A stretch of 64,000 bases of DNA from CAYNUJ01 sp964573255 (GCA_964573255.1 CAZNJB010000013.1:1-64000); one strand, 5' to 3'. Positions 8,568 to 17,989 are shown, counted from the first letter of the stretch. Program-made: numbers and translations. The notes: generated by a model not told the origin, from the sequence alone.

Positions 8568-9143
8568 TTATCCTGCTATTTCTTTTCTGATGCGGCTAAG
8601 ACTTTCTCTTTCTATTCCCAAATAAGAGGCAATATGATAAAGCGGAATACGTTGTATAAATCTTGGGTAATCATTTAGCATTTGTAAATATCTTTCTTTG
8701 GCGGATAGGAATAAAAACGATTCAAAACGATTGGTTGCTATTGCATAGGCGCTTTCAGCTATAATTCTTCCAAAACGCTCCCAGTTTTTTGATTTATTAT
8801 ATGCAATTTGCAATGATTCGGCACTGAATGTAAATAATTCGCAATCTTCTAATGCTTGAATAAAATATCTGCTTGGTCTTCCTTTTAGAAAATCCAAATA
8901 AGGAACCGCATAATCATTTTCCAAGAAGAAATGGCTGTTTATCTCCTTTCCCTCTGATAAATAATAGATGCGCAATGCTCCCTTTTCTACAAATGCAATT
9001 TCATTAACTAACTGCCCCTCCTTTATTAAAAACTCTCCTTTCTTTAATACCTTTCGCTTAAGGTAGGGTATGAACATTGAACATTCATCTTCAGAAAAGT
9101 CGGTTATTTTTCTTATCTGTATTTTGAAATTATCTAAGTTCAT
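8568..9143 (-). CDS. Crp/Fnr family transcriptional regulator
   Basis: The 191-residue protein has an N-terminal cNMP-type beta barrel (KKGEFLIKEGQLVNEIAFVE around 33-52) and a C-terminal helix-turn-helix (IASYLGIERESLSRIRKEI). It is clearly related to the regulator at 5495-6070 in layout and in the final helix. There are no Cys ligands for an iron-sulfur cluster. The ligand is unknown. It heads the cassette lipoprotein, DUF2214 and SDR on the same strand; the gap of 94 bases to the lipoprotein start leaves room for a separate promoter on which it could act. Confidence 0.9.
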   Translation of the reverse strand: MNLDNFKIQIRKITDFSEDECSMFIPYLKRKVLKKGEFLIKEGQLVNEIAFVEKGALRIYYLSEGKEINSHFFLENDYAVPYLDFLKGRPSRYFIQALEDCELFTFSAESLQIAYNKSKNWERFGRIIAESAYAIATNRFESFLFLSAKERYLQMLNDYPRFIQRIPLYHIASYLGIERESLSRIRKEIAG

Positions 9144-9200
9144 TTTTTAGTCTGTAATTTTTGTTTGGTTATAACGGTTTGGGTATGAGGCATTGTGTGT

Positions 9201-9259
9201 GTTGAAATACCTAATATTCAATTTACTATGCCGCTTATTTATATTTACAATATTTCAAC
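9201..9259. repeat. inverted repeat in the gap between methyltransferase operon and Crp/Fnr gene
   Basis: GTTGAAATA at 9201-9209 is perfectly repeated in inverse orientation as TATTTCAAC at 9251-9259, with a 41-base spacer. Further out, CATTG near 9191 and CAATG near 9275 can also pair. It may help to end the methyltransferase transcript or act upstream of the regulator. Confidence 0.4.
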
Positions 9260-9304
9260 TTAATTACCACTCGCCCAATGACTTATATATGCCCAGAGCT
9301 TTCA

Positions 9305-10369
9305 TTACACCACTACCTTTCTTTTACTTTTAAAATCATTATAATCATTAATTTTTATTGTTTCAATTTGATTAATCGTTTTTCCATTTTTCTCTGTTTC
9401 ATAAATTTTACAGGTATTGTAAACTTCATAAACAACTTCCTTTTCTTTTGGGATAAGTTTCTTGTCTTTTAAAACTGTTTTTTTATAATCTATTGACCTC
9501 ATTGGTTCTGGAACAATGAAATATTTTTTGAGTTTATCCCAATCTTTATTTCTTATTGTAATGATGTCATTTAAATAAAAACTCACCCAACTTTCGCCTA
9601 ATTTAAAATTGGGTTCAACAGCTTCCAATTTTCTTTTTGAAATCTCAACGTATTCATTATCTATTTCAAAACCTATATATTTGCGACCCAGTCTTTTTGC
9701 AGAAATTGCAGTTGTTCCGGTACCTGAAAAAGGGTCTAATACAATATCTCCTTCATCGGTAGAAAGTAAGATTAATCTATCCAATAAATGTATAGGTAAT
9801 TGACACGGATGCGGATCTCTTTTCTTATTATGTTTTATTCTGTGTATATCTGTCCAAACATCAGAAACCAAAGGTCCGAAAGGATGCAATTTATCCTTTT
9901 TCCCTCCGTAGTCTTTTAATAGAAATCCTTGTTTTCTATCTCGTTTATGTGGATAACGAAGTTCGTATATCTTTGTACCTTTCTCTTTTTTACCATAGAA
10001 CAATATTCCGTAATGGGCAGGCTGTAAAGATTTCCCCATAGGGGCAGTTGGTGCATCCCAAGAAATCCAATGTTTAAAATGAGCAAATTTGTTTAAAAAT
10101 GTAGCATAGTAAGTCAACCACTTAGGAATATTGTGTAAGAATATAGAACCCATTGGTTTGGTAACTCTTACCATTTCTGAAATCCACTGTTCGCACCAAT
10201 TCAAATATTCTTGAAATTCCAAACTGTCATCATAACTGGAATATTTCTTTTTCAAATTAAATGGTGGGTCTGCAAAGGTCATATCTACGGAATTATCCGG
10301 AATATCTTTAAACAATTCCAAACAATCACCTTGTATAATTTGGTTTGTATATTTTTCTATTTTGTTCAT
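9305..10369 (-). CDS. DNA methyltransferase, beta class, DPPF type (probable N6-adenine)
   Basis: The catalytic motif IV is DPPF at residues 34-37 (VDMTFADPPFNLKKKY) and the SAM-binding motif I, DPFSGTGTT, follows at 212-220. Motif IV before motif I is the beta-class order. DPPF-type enzymes usually methylate adenine N6 and less often cytosine N4. I use the ATG at 10369, one base after the stop of the upstream gene; a TTG nine bases earlier would overlap that stop. The 354-residue product has a C-terminal extension of about 100 residues beyond the methylase core. It is the last gene of a four-gene defence operon and would protect host DNA from the nuclease encoded upstream. Confidence 0.9.
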   Translation of the reverse strand: MNKIEKYTNQIIQGDCLELFKDIPDNSVDMTFADPPFNLKKKYSSYDDSLEFQEYLNWCEQWISEMVRVTKPMGSIFLHNIPKWLTYYATFLNKFAHFKHWISWDAPTAPMGKSLQPAHYGILFYGKKEKGTKIYELRYPHKRDRKQGFLLKDYGGKKDKLHPFGPLVSDVWTDIHRIKHNKKRDPHPCQLPIHLLDRLILLSTDEGDIVLDPFSGTGTTAISAKRLGRKYIGFEIDNEYVEISKRKLEAVEPNFKLGESWVSFYLNDIITIRNKDWDKLKKYFIVPEPMRSIDYKKTVLKDKKLIPKEKEVVYEVYNTCKIYETEKNGKTINQIETIKINDYNDFKSKRKVVV

Positions 10370-10370
10370 A

Positions 10371-12047
10371 TTATTCAAAATTTAAACTCCAAGTTTTTAC
10401 AGCTAATTCAGACAGTTTATTTTGTCTATCCTGTATATTTTCAATATTCCATTCATCATAATTTTCAGCAATCATTTTAGTTATCCACAATTCAGAATCT
10501 TTAAATTTATCTTTTTTTACATTAAATGAAGAACTTTTAAAATCATTATTTTCTTTTGTCTTCATTAATGTTAAATTACCTATTCTTTTAAGATACGATT
10601 TTTTCTCTTCTTCAGTAAAACTAGAATAATTATTATCACTATCCTCTTCAGGTAAAATATGTTCTAAATTAATAGCGTCAGGATTTGTATTAACTAAAAG
10701 TTCCGGGTAATCTTTATCTCGTTTATAATTTTCAATAGCACTTAAATAATACCTTGCAAGTTTTGCTTTACTAACCGAAGCTATTTTGAATCCTTCTTTA
10801 AATTCTCCGTCTAAAGGGATTAGTGTTTTTAAAGCATCCCGCAATTCTCTTGCATTTGTTATTTCTCCCTTTGAAATTTTTACAGCATTTTCAATGTATG
10901 CTTTTTCTAATGTTCCACCACCTAATTTTCCCATAATCAAATTTCTTACCATCCAAGAAACTAATAATTTTAAAGATTTTTTAACCTCTATATTGCTAAA
11001 TTTTTTTAAAATCGTTAAGACTAATGGTCGATATTGTGCTAGTCCAAAATAATTTAATGTTTCAACATAATCCTTACATTTTGAATCATAATCATCCCAA
11101 AAAGATAAGCTATGATTTAAGATTGCTAAATACTTATCTATATCATTTTTTAAATTTGTAAGAAATGTGATTACTTGGGTCTGATTCCGTATTTTATTTT
11201 TTATTTTTGAATACAATTCTTTGTTTTGCTCTCTTACAAATCCATATTCAGAACCCCAATAGTGACGAATATATGTAAGAAGCATTTTTTCACTAGCTTC
11301 AGCTTCAATTTTTGATGTTATTTCGACCCACAAATTTTGCGCTTCTTGTAACCGATTTCCTGCTTTTGAATATAAATAATTTTTCAATAAGTCAATTTGA
11401 GCTAATTCAATTCCTCTATCATTTAGCGTTTCGAATATTGTATATGCATTTGCATCGGTTGGAACTGTAATAACAACAACTTTTAAATTATTTAGAATAA
11501 AATTATCCCAATCTTTTAATATACTAATGTCGTTGTTATTTAATTCTAATAGATTCTTATTGAAATTAAGCATTTCTGAATAAGCTGCTTTTATCCTTTG
11601 ATGTGATTCTTTTGTTGTTTGAGTTTCTATATATTGGTTTATAATAAATTTTTTGTAAAATTCATTATCTTGAAGAGACAATTCTAATTTTGGGATATTA
11701 TCACCTACTCCTCTATCCCAACTACTTAAATAATCATTTCTAATCGAATTTTTGTCGTTTTCATCTTCAAAAAAACTCAATAATGTTGAAAAATAAATGG
11801 TAATTGTTGTAATTCGTTGTTGCCCATCAACAATTTCAAGTTTTGTATCATTTTCTATTTTAGTCAAAACTATTGTTCCAAGAAAGTACTCATCATCTCC
11901 ATTATTAATCGCATCTTTTAAATCATTGAGTAACTCATTAATTTGTTTTTCTGTCCAAGAATAAGGTCTTTGATAAATAGGAACTTTTAATTTTTCTTCT
12001 TTAATTAATTTTCCTATTCCCTTTATTTCAAATTCTATTTTGCTCAT
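10371..12047 (-). CDS. DUF262-DUF1524 protein (GmrSD/SspE-like nuclease)
   Basis: The N-terminal DUF262 domain shows VPIYQRPYSWTEKQI at 22-36 and the DGQQR signature at 74-78 (IVDGQQRITTI), which in this family forms a ParB-like nucleotide-binding or hydrolysing site. The C-terminal DUF1524 domain is HNH-like, with H463 in LEHILPEE and N491 in RIGNLTLM. Proteins with this fused layout include the modified-DNA-dependent GmrSD enzymes, BrxU and SspE. The length of 558 residues is usual. The ATG at 12047 overlaps the stop of the preceding nuclease gene by four bases (ATGA), so translation is coupled. Its place inside a type II-like methyltransferase/nuclease operon is the unusual point. Target modification is unknown. 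Confidence 0.9.
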   Translation of the reverse strand: MSKIEFEIKGIGKLIKEEKLKVPIYQRPYSWTEKQINELLNDLKDAINNGDDEYFLGTIVLTKIENDTKLEIVDGQQRITTITIYFSTLLSFFEDENDKNSIRNDYLSSWDRGVGDNIPKLELSLQDNEFYKKFIINQYIETQTTKESHQRIKAAYSEMLNFNKNLLELNNNDISILKDWDNFILNNLKVVVITVPTDANAYTIFETLNDRGIELAQIDLLKNYLYSKAGNRLQEAQNLWVEITSKIEAEASEKMLLTYIRHYWGSEYGFVREQNKELYSKIKNKIRNQTQVITFLTNLKNDIDKYLAILNHSLSFWDDYDSKCKDYVETLNYFGLAQYRPLVLTILKKFSNIEVKKSLKLLVSWMVRNLIMGKLGGGTLEKAYIENAVKISKGEITNARELRDALKTLIPLDGEFKEGFKIASVSKAKLARYYLSAIENYKRDKDYPELLVNTNPDAINLEHILPEEDSDNNYSSFTEEEKKSYLKRIGNLTLMKTKENNDFKSSSFNVKKDKFKDSELWITKMIAENYDEWNIENIQDRQNKLSELAVKTWSLNFE

Positions 12048-13024
12048 TTTTTTATTACTTTTTCAATTAATAATTTCTCAAAACGCTTCAACTCGTCTTT
12101 GTGAAAAGTAAAAACATCTTCATAAGCAGTTACCATTCTTTTCAAGTCGCCTTTACGAACATACCAACCGATACCGTCCACAAATCCTATGAATGTTGCA
12201 TTCGGATAATGTTCTTTTATCAAAGTATCAATTGAGATTTCAGTTTTTGATTTATCGCCTTGTCCAGACGAAGTTGTCGCAAGAAAAGAACTTTCTGCAA
12301 TAATTAATGGATTTTCCTTATTTGGAATAATAAAATCCATTGTTCTTTTATTATCCGGGGCATTGTCGATTAATTCAGTTAAATCTCCAGTCTCCCAAGT
12401 TATGTCAAGATTTTTTAATATATCTTCAACAATAATTTCAGGATTATTCCCTTTTTTACCCGAATAACTACCTTTTTCCTTATAACGAATCAAAGTATCT
12501 ATCATTTCAGGTATTTCAAATTTTAATTTTGAAATACTTAACTTTTTCAACTCAAATAAAGGAATTGTATCAGCAAGAAAAGGAATTGAAGCACCTTCAA
12601 AAAAAATGTTTACTAAACCTTTTTTAAAAAACTCATTTTTCCTGATTAGATTAGTTATTTTACTATCAGACCACTCTTGAATATTGTCAGGATTTGCTTC
12701 ATCATACCATTTATCCTTATAAACAAGTTTATTTAATTCCGGTATATCTACAATCCTGATAATAGTTGTGAGACGTTTAAGATATTCATTAGAGAAACCT
12801 GTAAGTGCCAATAACGCTCTTAATCCGTTTTCTTTTTCAGAGATTAAATCTTCAAAAATTTCTTTTTTTAAGCCTTCTGTTTCAACTCTGTTTTTAACAT
12901 TTAACAATGTTTCTTTTAATGAATTAATATATCCTTCATAATCTTCCTCAAATTTTGGATTGAAAAAGTAAAAAGTATTCTTTTTTATTACAGTTTGAAA
13001 TTTTTCTTCGGTTGTTCTATTCAT
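12044..13024 (-). CDS. putative type II restriction endonuclease, DpnII/MboI-like
   Basis: The 326-residue product is helical in its N-terminal two thirds. Its last third looks like a PD-(D/E)xK nuclease: TMDFIIP with D230 as first acidic residue, then LIIAESS with E244 about fourteen residues later, and a strand IGFVDGIGWYVRKGDL that resembles the DGxGWY segment of DpnII-type enzymes. DpnII itself also lacks a lysine directly after the glutamate, so the ESS sequence is not a reason to reject it. The gene is between two DNA methyltransferase genes and overlaps the DUF262 gene by four bases. The recognition site cannot be read from sequence. The identification rests on motif resemblance and context. 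Confidence 0.7.
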   Translation of the reverse strand: MNRTTEEKFQTVIKKNTFYFFNPKFEEDYEGYINSLKETLLNVKNRVETEGLKKEIFEDLISEKENGLRALLALTGFSNEYLKRLTTIIRIVDIPELNKLVYKDKWYDEANPDNIQEWSDSKITNLIRKNEFFKKGLVNIFFEGASIPFLADTIPLFELKKLSISKLKFEIPEMIDTLIRYKEKGSYSGKKGNNPEIIVEDILKNLDITWETGDLTELIDNAPDNKRTMDFIIPNKENPLIIAESSFLATTSSGQGDKSKTEISIDTLIKEHYPNATFIGFVDGIGWYVRKGDLKRMVTAYEDVFTFHKDELKRFEKLLIEKVIKK

Positions 13025-13026
13025 AT

Positions 13027-14262
13027 TTATTCCTTTTCAAAAATTAAAATATATTCTTCTTTCATTGTATTTCTTATTCCTTTAATAGGTTTTAAAATAC
13101 TTTTTACTAAATTCAATTTATAATTTTTGGCAGAATTTATCACGTTTTGCTCTAATCTAATTCCTCCGGTTTGATTGGTATTTGAACCAATAATTATAAC
13201 AAGGAACTTGTTTTGTTTTAATACTCTTGATGCTTCGCTTAGAAACTTGTCCATATCATCAAAATAGTTTTCAATTTTTTCAGTTTTAGTTTTCCCTTTT
13301 AGGCCAATTAATTTTTGTTTTAATTTATACGTGTCATACCCAAGATATTCCAATTGGTCCTTATCATTTTCAACATAATCAATAGCAAAAGAATAAGGCG
13401 GCGATGTTATAATTCCATCTATTGAATTATCTGGCAATTCAATATTTAAAGCATCTGAATTTTGTAAGATAGTCAAATTTCCTAATTCTTGATTGTTGAA
13501 ATATTTATTTGATAATAAACTTTTTACGGTTTCTAAATATCTGTTTAAAACTTTTGTAAATAGATGTTCGTGATTAGAACGTACAACTCGTTTTGAATAG
13601 CCTAAAGCATCCAAATAAGCAAGCAATGATAATTCATATATTTCTTTTTCTCCTGTTTCTATTTTCTCGATTCTTTGTAAGATGCTTTTTTGTCCGAAAT
13701 ACTTGAATAATTTATCACTATTAAGTTCTACTCTTTTCAATAAATCAACATCTATTTTTAAAGCATCGTATTTTATTTTTGTCATTATTTGACAAAATGG
13801 ACTAATATCAATTGCATAAGAATTAATTCCAAGTAGTGCTGCTTCTATATTTGTTGTTCCACTACCAGCCATTGGATCAAGAATTGTCTCACCTTTTTTT
13901 ATTCCAAGTATATTTATTAGCCCTTTAATTAATTGCGGGTGAAATTTACCTCTGTAAGGAAAAAGGCTGTGTGTAGCATATCCGGTAGAAAACAATCCGT
14001 TTTTAAAATATGAATTAGCCGTTGATGTTCTATTTTTACTCACTTCTACTGGTATTTCAGAATATCTAAGAAAATGTAAACTGTCCTTGCCGTTATATGA
14101 TTTAGCATAAGCTGTTCTTAATAAGTATTCTTTTGCATCAAGTATTTTATATTCAAGATAGGCTAATTCAAGTTCAAAAAGTTCAGTAACAGAAGGTAAT
14201 AATTCAACTTTATTGTCAAATAATTCTTGTATTGTTGTTGGTATTTTATAAAATTTATCCAT
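13027..14262 (-). CDS. DNA methyltransferase, SPPY type (probable N4-cytosine)
   Basis: SAM-binding motif I is DPMAGSGTT at 129-137 and catalytic motif IV is SPPY at 287-290 (GIITSPPYSFAIDYVEND). SPPY is the usual signature of N4-cytosine methylases, although exceptions exist. Motif I precedes motif IV, opposite to the DPPF enzyme at 9305-10369, so the two methylases of this operon are of different classes. I use the ATG at 14262 (411 residues); a TTG at 14280 is an alternative. It is the first gene of the operon and ends two bases before the nuclease gene, so protection would be made first. Confidence 0.9.
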   Translation of the reverse strand: MDKFYKIPTTIQELFDNKVELLPSVTELFELELAYLEYKILDAKEYLLRTAYAKSYNGKDSLHFLRYSEIPVEVSKNRTSTANSYFKNGLFSTGYATHSLFPYRGKFHPQLIKGLINILGIKKGETILDPMAGSGTTNIEAALLGINSYAIDISPFCQIMTKIKYDALKIDVDLLKRVELNSDKLFKYFGQKSILQRIEKIETGEKEIYELSLLAYLDALGYSKRVVRSNHEHLFTKVLNRYLETVKSLLSNKYFNNQELGNLTILQNSDALNIELPDNSIDGIITSPPYSFAIDYVENDKDQLEYLGYDTYKLKQKLIGLKGKTKTEKIENYFDDMDKFLSEASRVLKQNKFLVIIIGSNTNQTGGIRLEQNVINSAKNYKLNLVKSILKPIKGIRNTMKEEYILIFEKE

Positions 14263-14661
14263 ATTGCAAAGATACCTCAATAAAGGTGCTTGTAAAAATC
14301 AAATTATTTTTTATACTGACTTATTCTTCACATTAATTCCTCTCATTTAATAATAGTATATTTTCTCTTGCATTGGGCAGAACATCTCTAAAAACGCATT
14401 GCGTTTATCGGGACTTTAGATTTATATTCGTTAATCACGTAAAAATAAATTTTAAACCATGAAGAATCAAGAAATATCGCATAAGTTCTTTAAACAATTA
14501 AAAATAATAGAAGACTATTCCCTACAAACGGCTAAAAGTTGCTTTTCCACTTTAAAATTATTTTAACTGAGCCGCAAAACCAAAATTATCTCTATTTTTG
14601 TGCAACGTAATAGAAATATTCGTTTTATTGCAAATTTGATCTTATTTAGAAAGAGAATAAT
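14263..14661. promoter_or_regulatory. divergent intergenic region between the restriction-modification operon and xdhC
   Basis: Promoters for both directions must lie here. A perfect 15-base palindrome, AAACGCA-T-TGCGTTT, is at 14392-14406, about 130 bases upstream of the first methylase gene, and could be an operator or a hairpin. TATTTTTG at 14593-14600 fits the Bacteroidota -7 consensus TAnnTTTG for xdhC, but I see no good -33 element. A 35-codon frame at 14459-14566 on the plus strand has no recognisable family and I do not call it a gene. Confidence 0.4.
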
Positions 14662-15615
14662 ATGAACTACGACTCAATCTGGCATTTTATTAAAAGTTAT
14701 CTTAGCGAAGGCAAAGCAGTTACTTTGCTTACGGTTGCCGAATCCTCCGCCTCATCCCCTGGAAGGCAGGGATTTAAAATGGCGGTTGCCGAAGACGCCG
14801 AAATATACGGCACAATCGGCGGTGGAATAATGGAAAAAGATATGATGGAATTCGCACTCGGATTTCTATTTGATGAAGAGAATACTGCTATAAAACGGCT
14901 TTATCACAGTAATACAACAAAATTCGAAAAATCAGGATTGATTTGCGGCGGCAGACAGACCATAATATTCAAGAAACTCGATTCATCCCATCTACCGCTG
15001 ATTGAAAAGATAATTCACAATATCGATAAAAGAATAGCCGGCGATTTAATTATTTCCGATTCACAGTTTACATACGGTGGAGAGAATTTCCCCGCTAACA
15101 TCGTATTCAACGATAAAGGCGAAACTTGGGAATACCGCGAACAGATCGGAATTAAAGACACAGCCTATATCGTAGGCGGTGGACATATCGGATTGGCTGT
15201 TTCCCGAATTATGAAATCAATCGGATTTTATGTTGTGGTTTTCGATCACAGGGACGATGTTTTTACTTTGGAGCAGAATGAATATGCCGATGAAATTATA
15301 ATTTGCAAGTATGAGGAAATCGGGAACAAGATTCTTGAAGGGAATAAATCTTATGTTATAATTGCAACCCCAATGCATGCGGGCGACAGCGCTGCGCTGA
15401 TGTCTGTGATTAATAAAAACGTAAAGTATATCGGACTGATGGGAAGTAAACGGAAAATAAAAACCATATTCGACACACTACGAACTGCCGGTATTCGAGA
15501 ACAGCTTTTCGATAAAGTGTTTTCACCAATCGGAATTGAAATTGAAGCGAAAACGCCCGAGGAAATAGCGATTAGCATTGCAGCGGAAATAATTAAAGTT
15601 AAACATCAATTATAA
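14662..15615 (+). CDS. XdhC/CoxI family protein
   Basis: The 317-residue protein has the N-terminal XdhC/CoxI segment with AESSASSPGRQGFKM at 26-40 and YGTIGGGIME around 49-58, and a C-terminal Rossmann domain with the glycine-rich turn YIVGGGHIG at 169-177. XdhC proteins bind and sulfurate the molybdenum cofactor and insert it into xanthine dehydrogenase-type enzymes. No molybdenum hydroxylase gene is adjacent, so its client must be elsewhere or it may have another role. It runs opposite to the restriction-modification operon and has its own promoter region. Confidence 0.9.
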   Translation: MNYDSIWHFIKSYLSEGKAVTLLTVAESSASSPGRQGFKMAVAEDAEIYGTIGGGIMEKDMMEFALGFLFDEENTAIKRLYHSNTTKFEKSGLICGGRQTIIFKKLDSSHLPLIEKIIHNIDKRIAGDLIISDSQFTYGGENFPANIVFNDKGETWEYREQIGIKDTAYIVGGGHIGLAVSRIMKSIGFYVVVFDHRDDVFTLEQNEYADEIIICKYEEIGNKILEGNKSYVIIATPMHAGDSAALMSVINKNVKYIGLMGSKRKIKTIFDTLRTAGIREQLFDKVFSPIGIEIEAKTPEEIAISIAAEIIKVKHQL

Positions 15616-15929
15616 GAATACTGCTCTTTTTGATATATACTTTTATTTTAGAAAATACTAAAAATAGTATTCATTACTATTAAATTGCATCGTTCTATTT
15701 ATTATATTTCTCATATAAAATTATCCAAGTTATCTTGATTCATTTAAGGTATAGTTTTTCTATTAAGAATTTCAATTTGGCAGAGATAAATTTGTTACAA
15801 AAGCTACTTACAACCCGGTCGTTTTTCTTTATGAATAATAAACCGTTTTAAGATCCTCAACCTCAATTTGTCAATCCCAAATTAAGAAAATATATTTCCG
15901 CTTTCGAAAAAAAATATTCAGGTTCAAAA
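15616..15929. other. intergenic, no gene seen
   Basis: The stretch is AT-rich. A perfect 7-bp hairpin (AATACTA at 15654-15660, TAGTATT at 15665-15671) follows xdhC but has no T-run. TTTG near 15870 and TATATTTC about 20 bases later are a weak promoter candidate for the peptidase gene. Confidence 0.35.
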
Positions 15930-17978
15930 ATGAAAAAAGTAATACTTATAATTCTATTGTTTTCAGTAATGTCTGCCGCTCAAAACAAAAGAGCGATTAC
16001 GATAGAGGACTTATATAAAACCGCATATGTCGGTTCTCCTACTCTTTCCGATGACGGGAAGAAAGTTTTATTCACAGTAACTAAAAACAATTTGCGCGAA
16101 GCAAAATCTAATACCGATATTTATTTGGTGAATTCCGACGGGACAAACCTGAAGCAATTAACTAACAATCCCGCCGCAGATTATAATCCCATTTGGGAAA
16201 AAGGCGGCAACAGTATTTACTTCGTTTCCACACGCGATGGTTCACCGCAATTATATAAACTTCCACTGGACGGCGGCGAACCGGTAAAAATTACCGATTG
16301 CAGACTCGGCATATCTTCTCCAAAACTCTCAGCAGACGGGAAAAAGATAATCTTTCAAGCGAAAGTTTTTCCCGAATGCGGTGCCGATCCTGATTGCAAC
16401 GATGATATTTACGACAAAATGATTAACGGTCCGATTCAAGCTCACCTTGCCGATAGCTTGTTTATCAGGCATTGGACCGAATACGAAGACGGACAATATA
16501 CACACGTAATGTATCTCGATTTAACGAATGGAAAAGTTACCGACTTGACTCCCGGATATTTTAATTCGCCCACGTTTTCGGCTGGCGGCAGCGATCATTA
16601 TGTTTTTTCACCCGGTTATTCGGAAGTTGCATTCGATTCCAAAAGAGTTGCCAATCCCGAAAGTTCAACCAACTCCGATGTTTGGACAGTATCACTCGAC
16701 GGAAATAATCTAACAAACATCACAAAAAGCAATGAAGGATACGACGGTAATCCGAAATATTCCCCGGACGGAAAGTTTATCGCTTATCTTACTCAAAAGA
16801 CTCCTGGTTATGAATCGGATAGATTCAAACTTGCGTTGTTCGATAGAGAAACAAACGAAATTAAAATATTGACGGAAGACTTCGATAACTGGGTAAACGA
16901 TTTCGAGTGGAGTTCCGATTCCAAGTTTATCTATTTTACCGGATTCGAAAAAGGCTATTTACCGCTTTTCCGGGTGAATATAGAAACCTTGGAAATAGAA
17001 AAACTGATTCCGAATAAAGTCGTAGCCTCTTTCCAAATTTCCGATAATCAAAAATTCGCAGTCTTTTCATATTCACAAATTGATAAACCGTACGAGTTGG
17101 CGGTTTATAATTTCGAAACGAAAGAGGCGAAGGATATCACATCTTTTAACAAGTGGCTGACTGACTCTTTGGATTTTAGACCGTCAGAACAACTCTGGAT
17201 TAAAGGAGCCGACGGTGTTCCGGTTCATGTATTCTTGGTTAAGCCGCACAATTTCGATCCCAACAAAAAATATCCGCTTGTAATAAATGTTCACGGCGGA
17301 CCCCAGTATCAATGGATGGATTCCTTCCGCTTCGATTGGCAAGTTTATCCGGCGGCGGGATACGTTCTAGCCTTTCCAAATCCGCACGGCTCGATTGGAT
17401 ACGGACAAGAATACACTGCGGCAATTTCCCGCGATTGGGACGGCAAGGTACTTGAAGACGTTATGAAAGTAACTGATTCACTGGCTAGATTAAGCTACGT
17501 GGACAGCACCCGAATGGGCGCAATGGGATGGTCATACGGCGGATACTTTATGAATCTGCTGCAAGCAAGAACCGACCGTTTCAAATGCCTAGCTTCGATG
17601 ATGGGTATTTACGATCTTTCGGAATTTGCGGAAGAAACCGAAGAGCTTTGGTTCTCCAATTGGGACTTGGGTAAAGATTATGAATCCAAATCACCGAGCA
17701 AATACGTACAAAATTTTAAGACGCCCACTTTGATTATTACCGGAGAAAAAGATTACAGAATTCCTTATACACAAAGCATTCGCTACTTTACTAATTTGCA
17801 GTTGAAAGGAATCGATTCTCGATTGATAATATTCAAGAACGACGGACATTGGCCAAGTTCCCTCCGCTCAATGCCCCTCTATTATAACGCCCACCTGGAA
17901 TGGTTCCATAAATACCTTGGCGGAAATCCCGCTCCTTGGAACAGTAAAGATATGGTGAGAAATAATTATTTGAAGTAA
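15930..17978 (+). CDS. S9 family prolyl-oligopeptidase-type serine peptidase, exported
   Basis: This 682-residue protein starts with a signal peptide (MKKVILIILLFSVMSAAQ). Residues 20 to about 400 form the beta-propeller with WD40-like/TolB-like repeats (for example SPTLSDDGKKVLF and PKYSPDGKFIAYL). The C-terminal alpha/beta-hydrolase domain has the catalytic triad S535 in GWSYGGY, D608 in GEKDYRIPY and H640 in NDGHWPS. Such enzymes cleave dipeptides, acyl residues or oligopeptides from the N-terminus of short peptides, here in the periplasm. The gene is single. The codon use looks less AT-rich than the neighbouring defence genes, which suits a native chromosomal gene. Confidence 0.95.
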   Translation: MKKVILIILLFSVMSAAQNKRAITIEDLYKTAYVGSPTLSDDGKKVLFTVTKNNLREAKSNTDIYLVNSDGTNLKQLTNNPAADYNPIWEKGGNSIYFVSTRDGSPQLYKLPLDGGEPVKITDCRLGISSPKLSADGKKIIFQAKVFPECGADPDCNDDIYDKMINGPIQAHLADSLFIRHWTEYEDGQYTHVMYLDLTNGKVTDLTPGYFNSPTFSAGGSDHYVFSPGYSEVAFDSKRVANPESSTNSDVWTVSLDGNNLTNITKSNEGYDGNPKYSPDGKFIAYLTQKTPGYESDRFKLALFDRETNEIKILTEDFDNWVNDFEWSSDSKFIYFTGFEKGYLPLFRVNIETLEIEKLIPNKVVASFQISDNQKFAVFSYSQIDKPYELAVYNFETKEAKDITSFNKWLTDSLDFRPSEQLWIKGADGVPVHVFLVKPHNFDPNKKYPLVINVHGGPQYQWMDSFRFDWQVYPAAGYVLAFPNPHGSIGYGQEYTAAISRDWDGKVLEDVMKVTDSLARLSYVDSTRMGAMGWSYGGYFMNLLQARTDRFKCLASMMGIYDLSEFAEETEELWFSNWDLGKDYESKSPSKYVQNFKTPTLIITGEKDYRIPYTQSIRYFTNLQLKGIDSRLIIFKNDGHWPSSLRSMPLYYNAHLEWFHKYLGGNPAPWNSKDMVRNNYLK

Positions 17979-17989
17979 ATTAAATTTTT

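Noticed and set aside
9170..9302. Possible integron attC site after the methyltransferase operon
   Set aside because: There are inverted repeats, but neither the RYYYAAC start nor the GTTRRRY end of an attC site is present, and no integrase gene is in the window.
14459..14566. 35-codon frame on the plus strand upstream of xdhC
   Set aside because: No ribosome site, no recognisable family, and codon content typical of AT-rich non-coding DNA.
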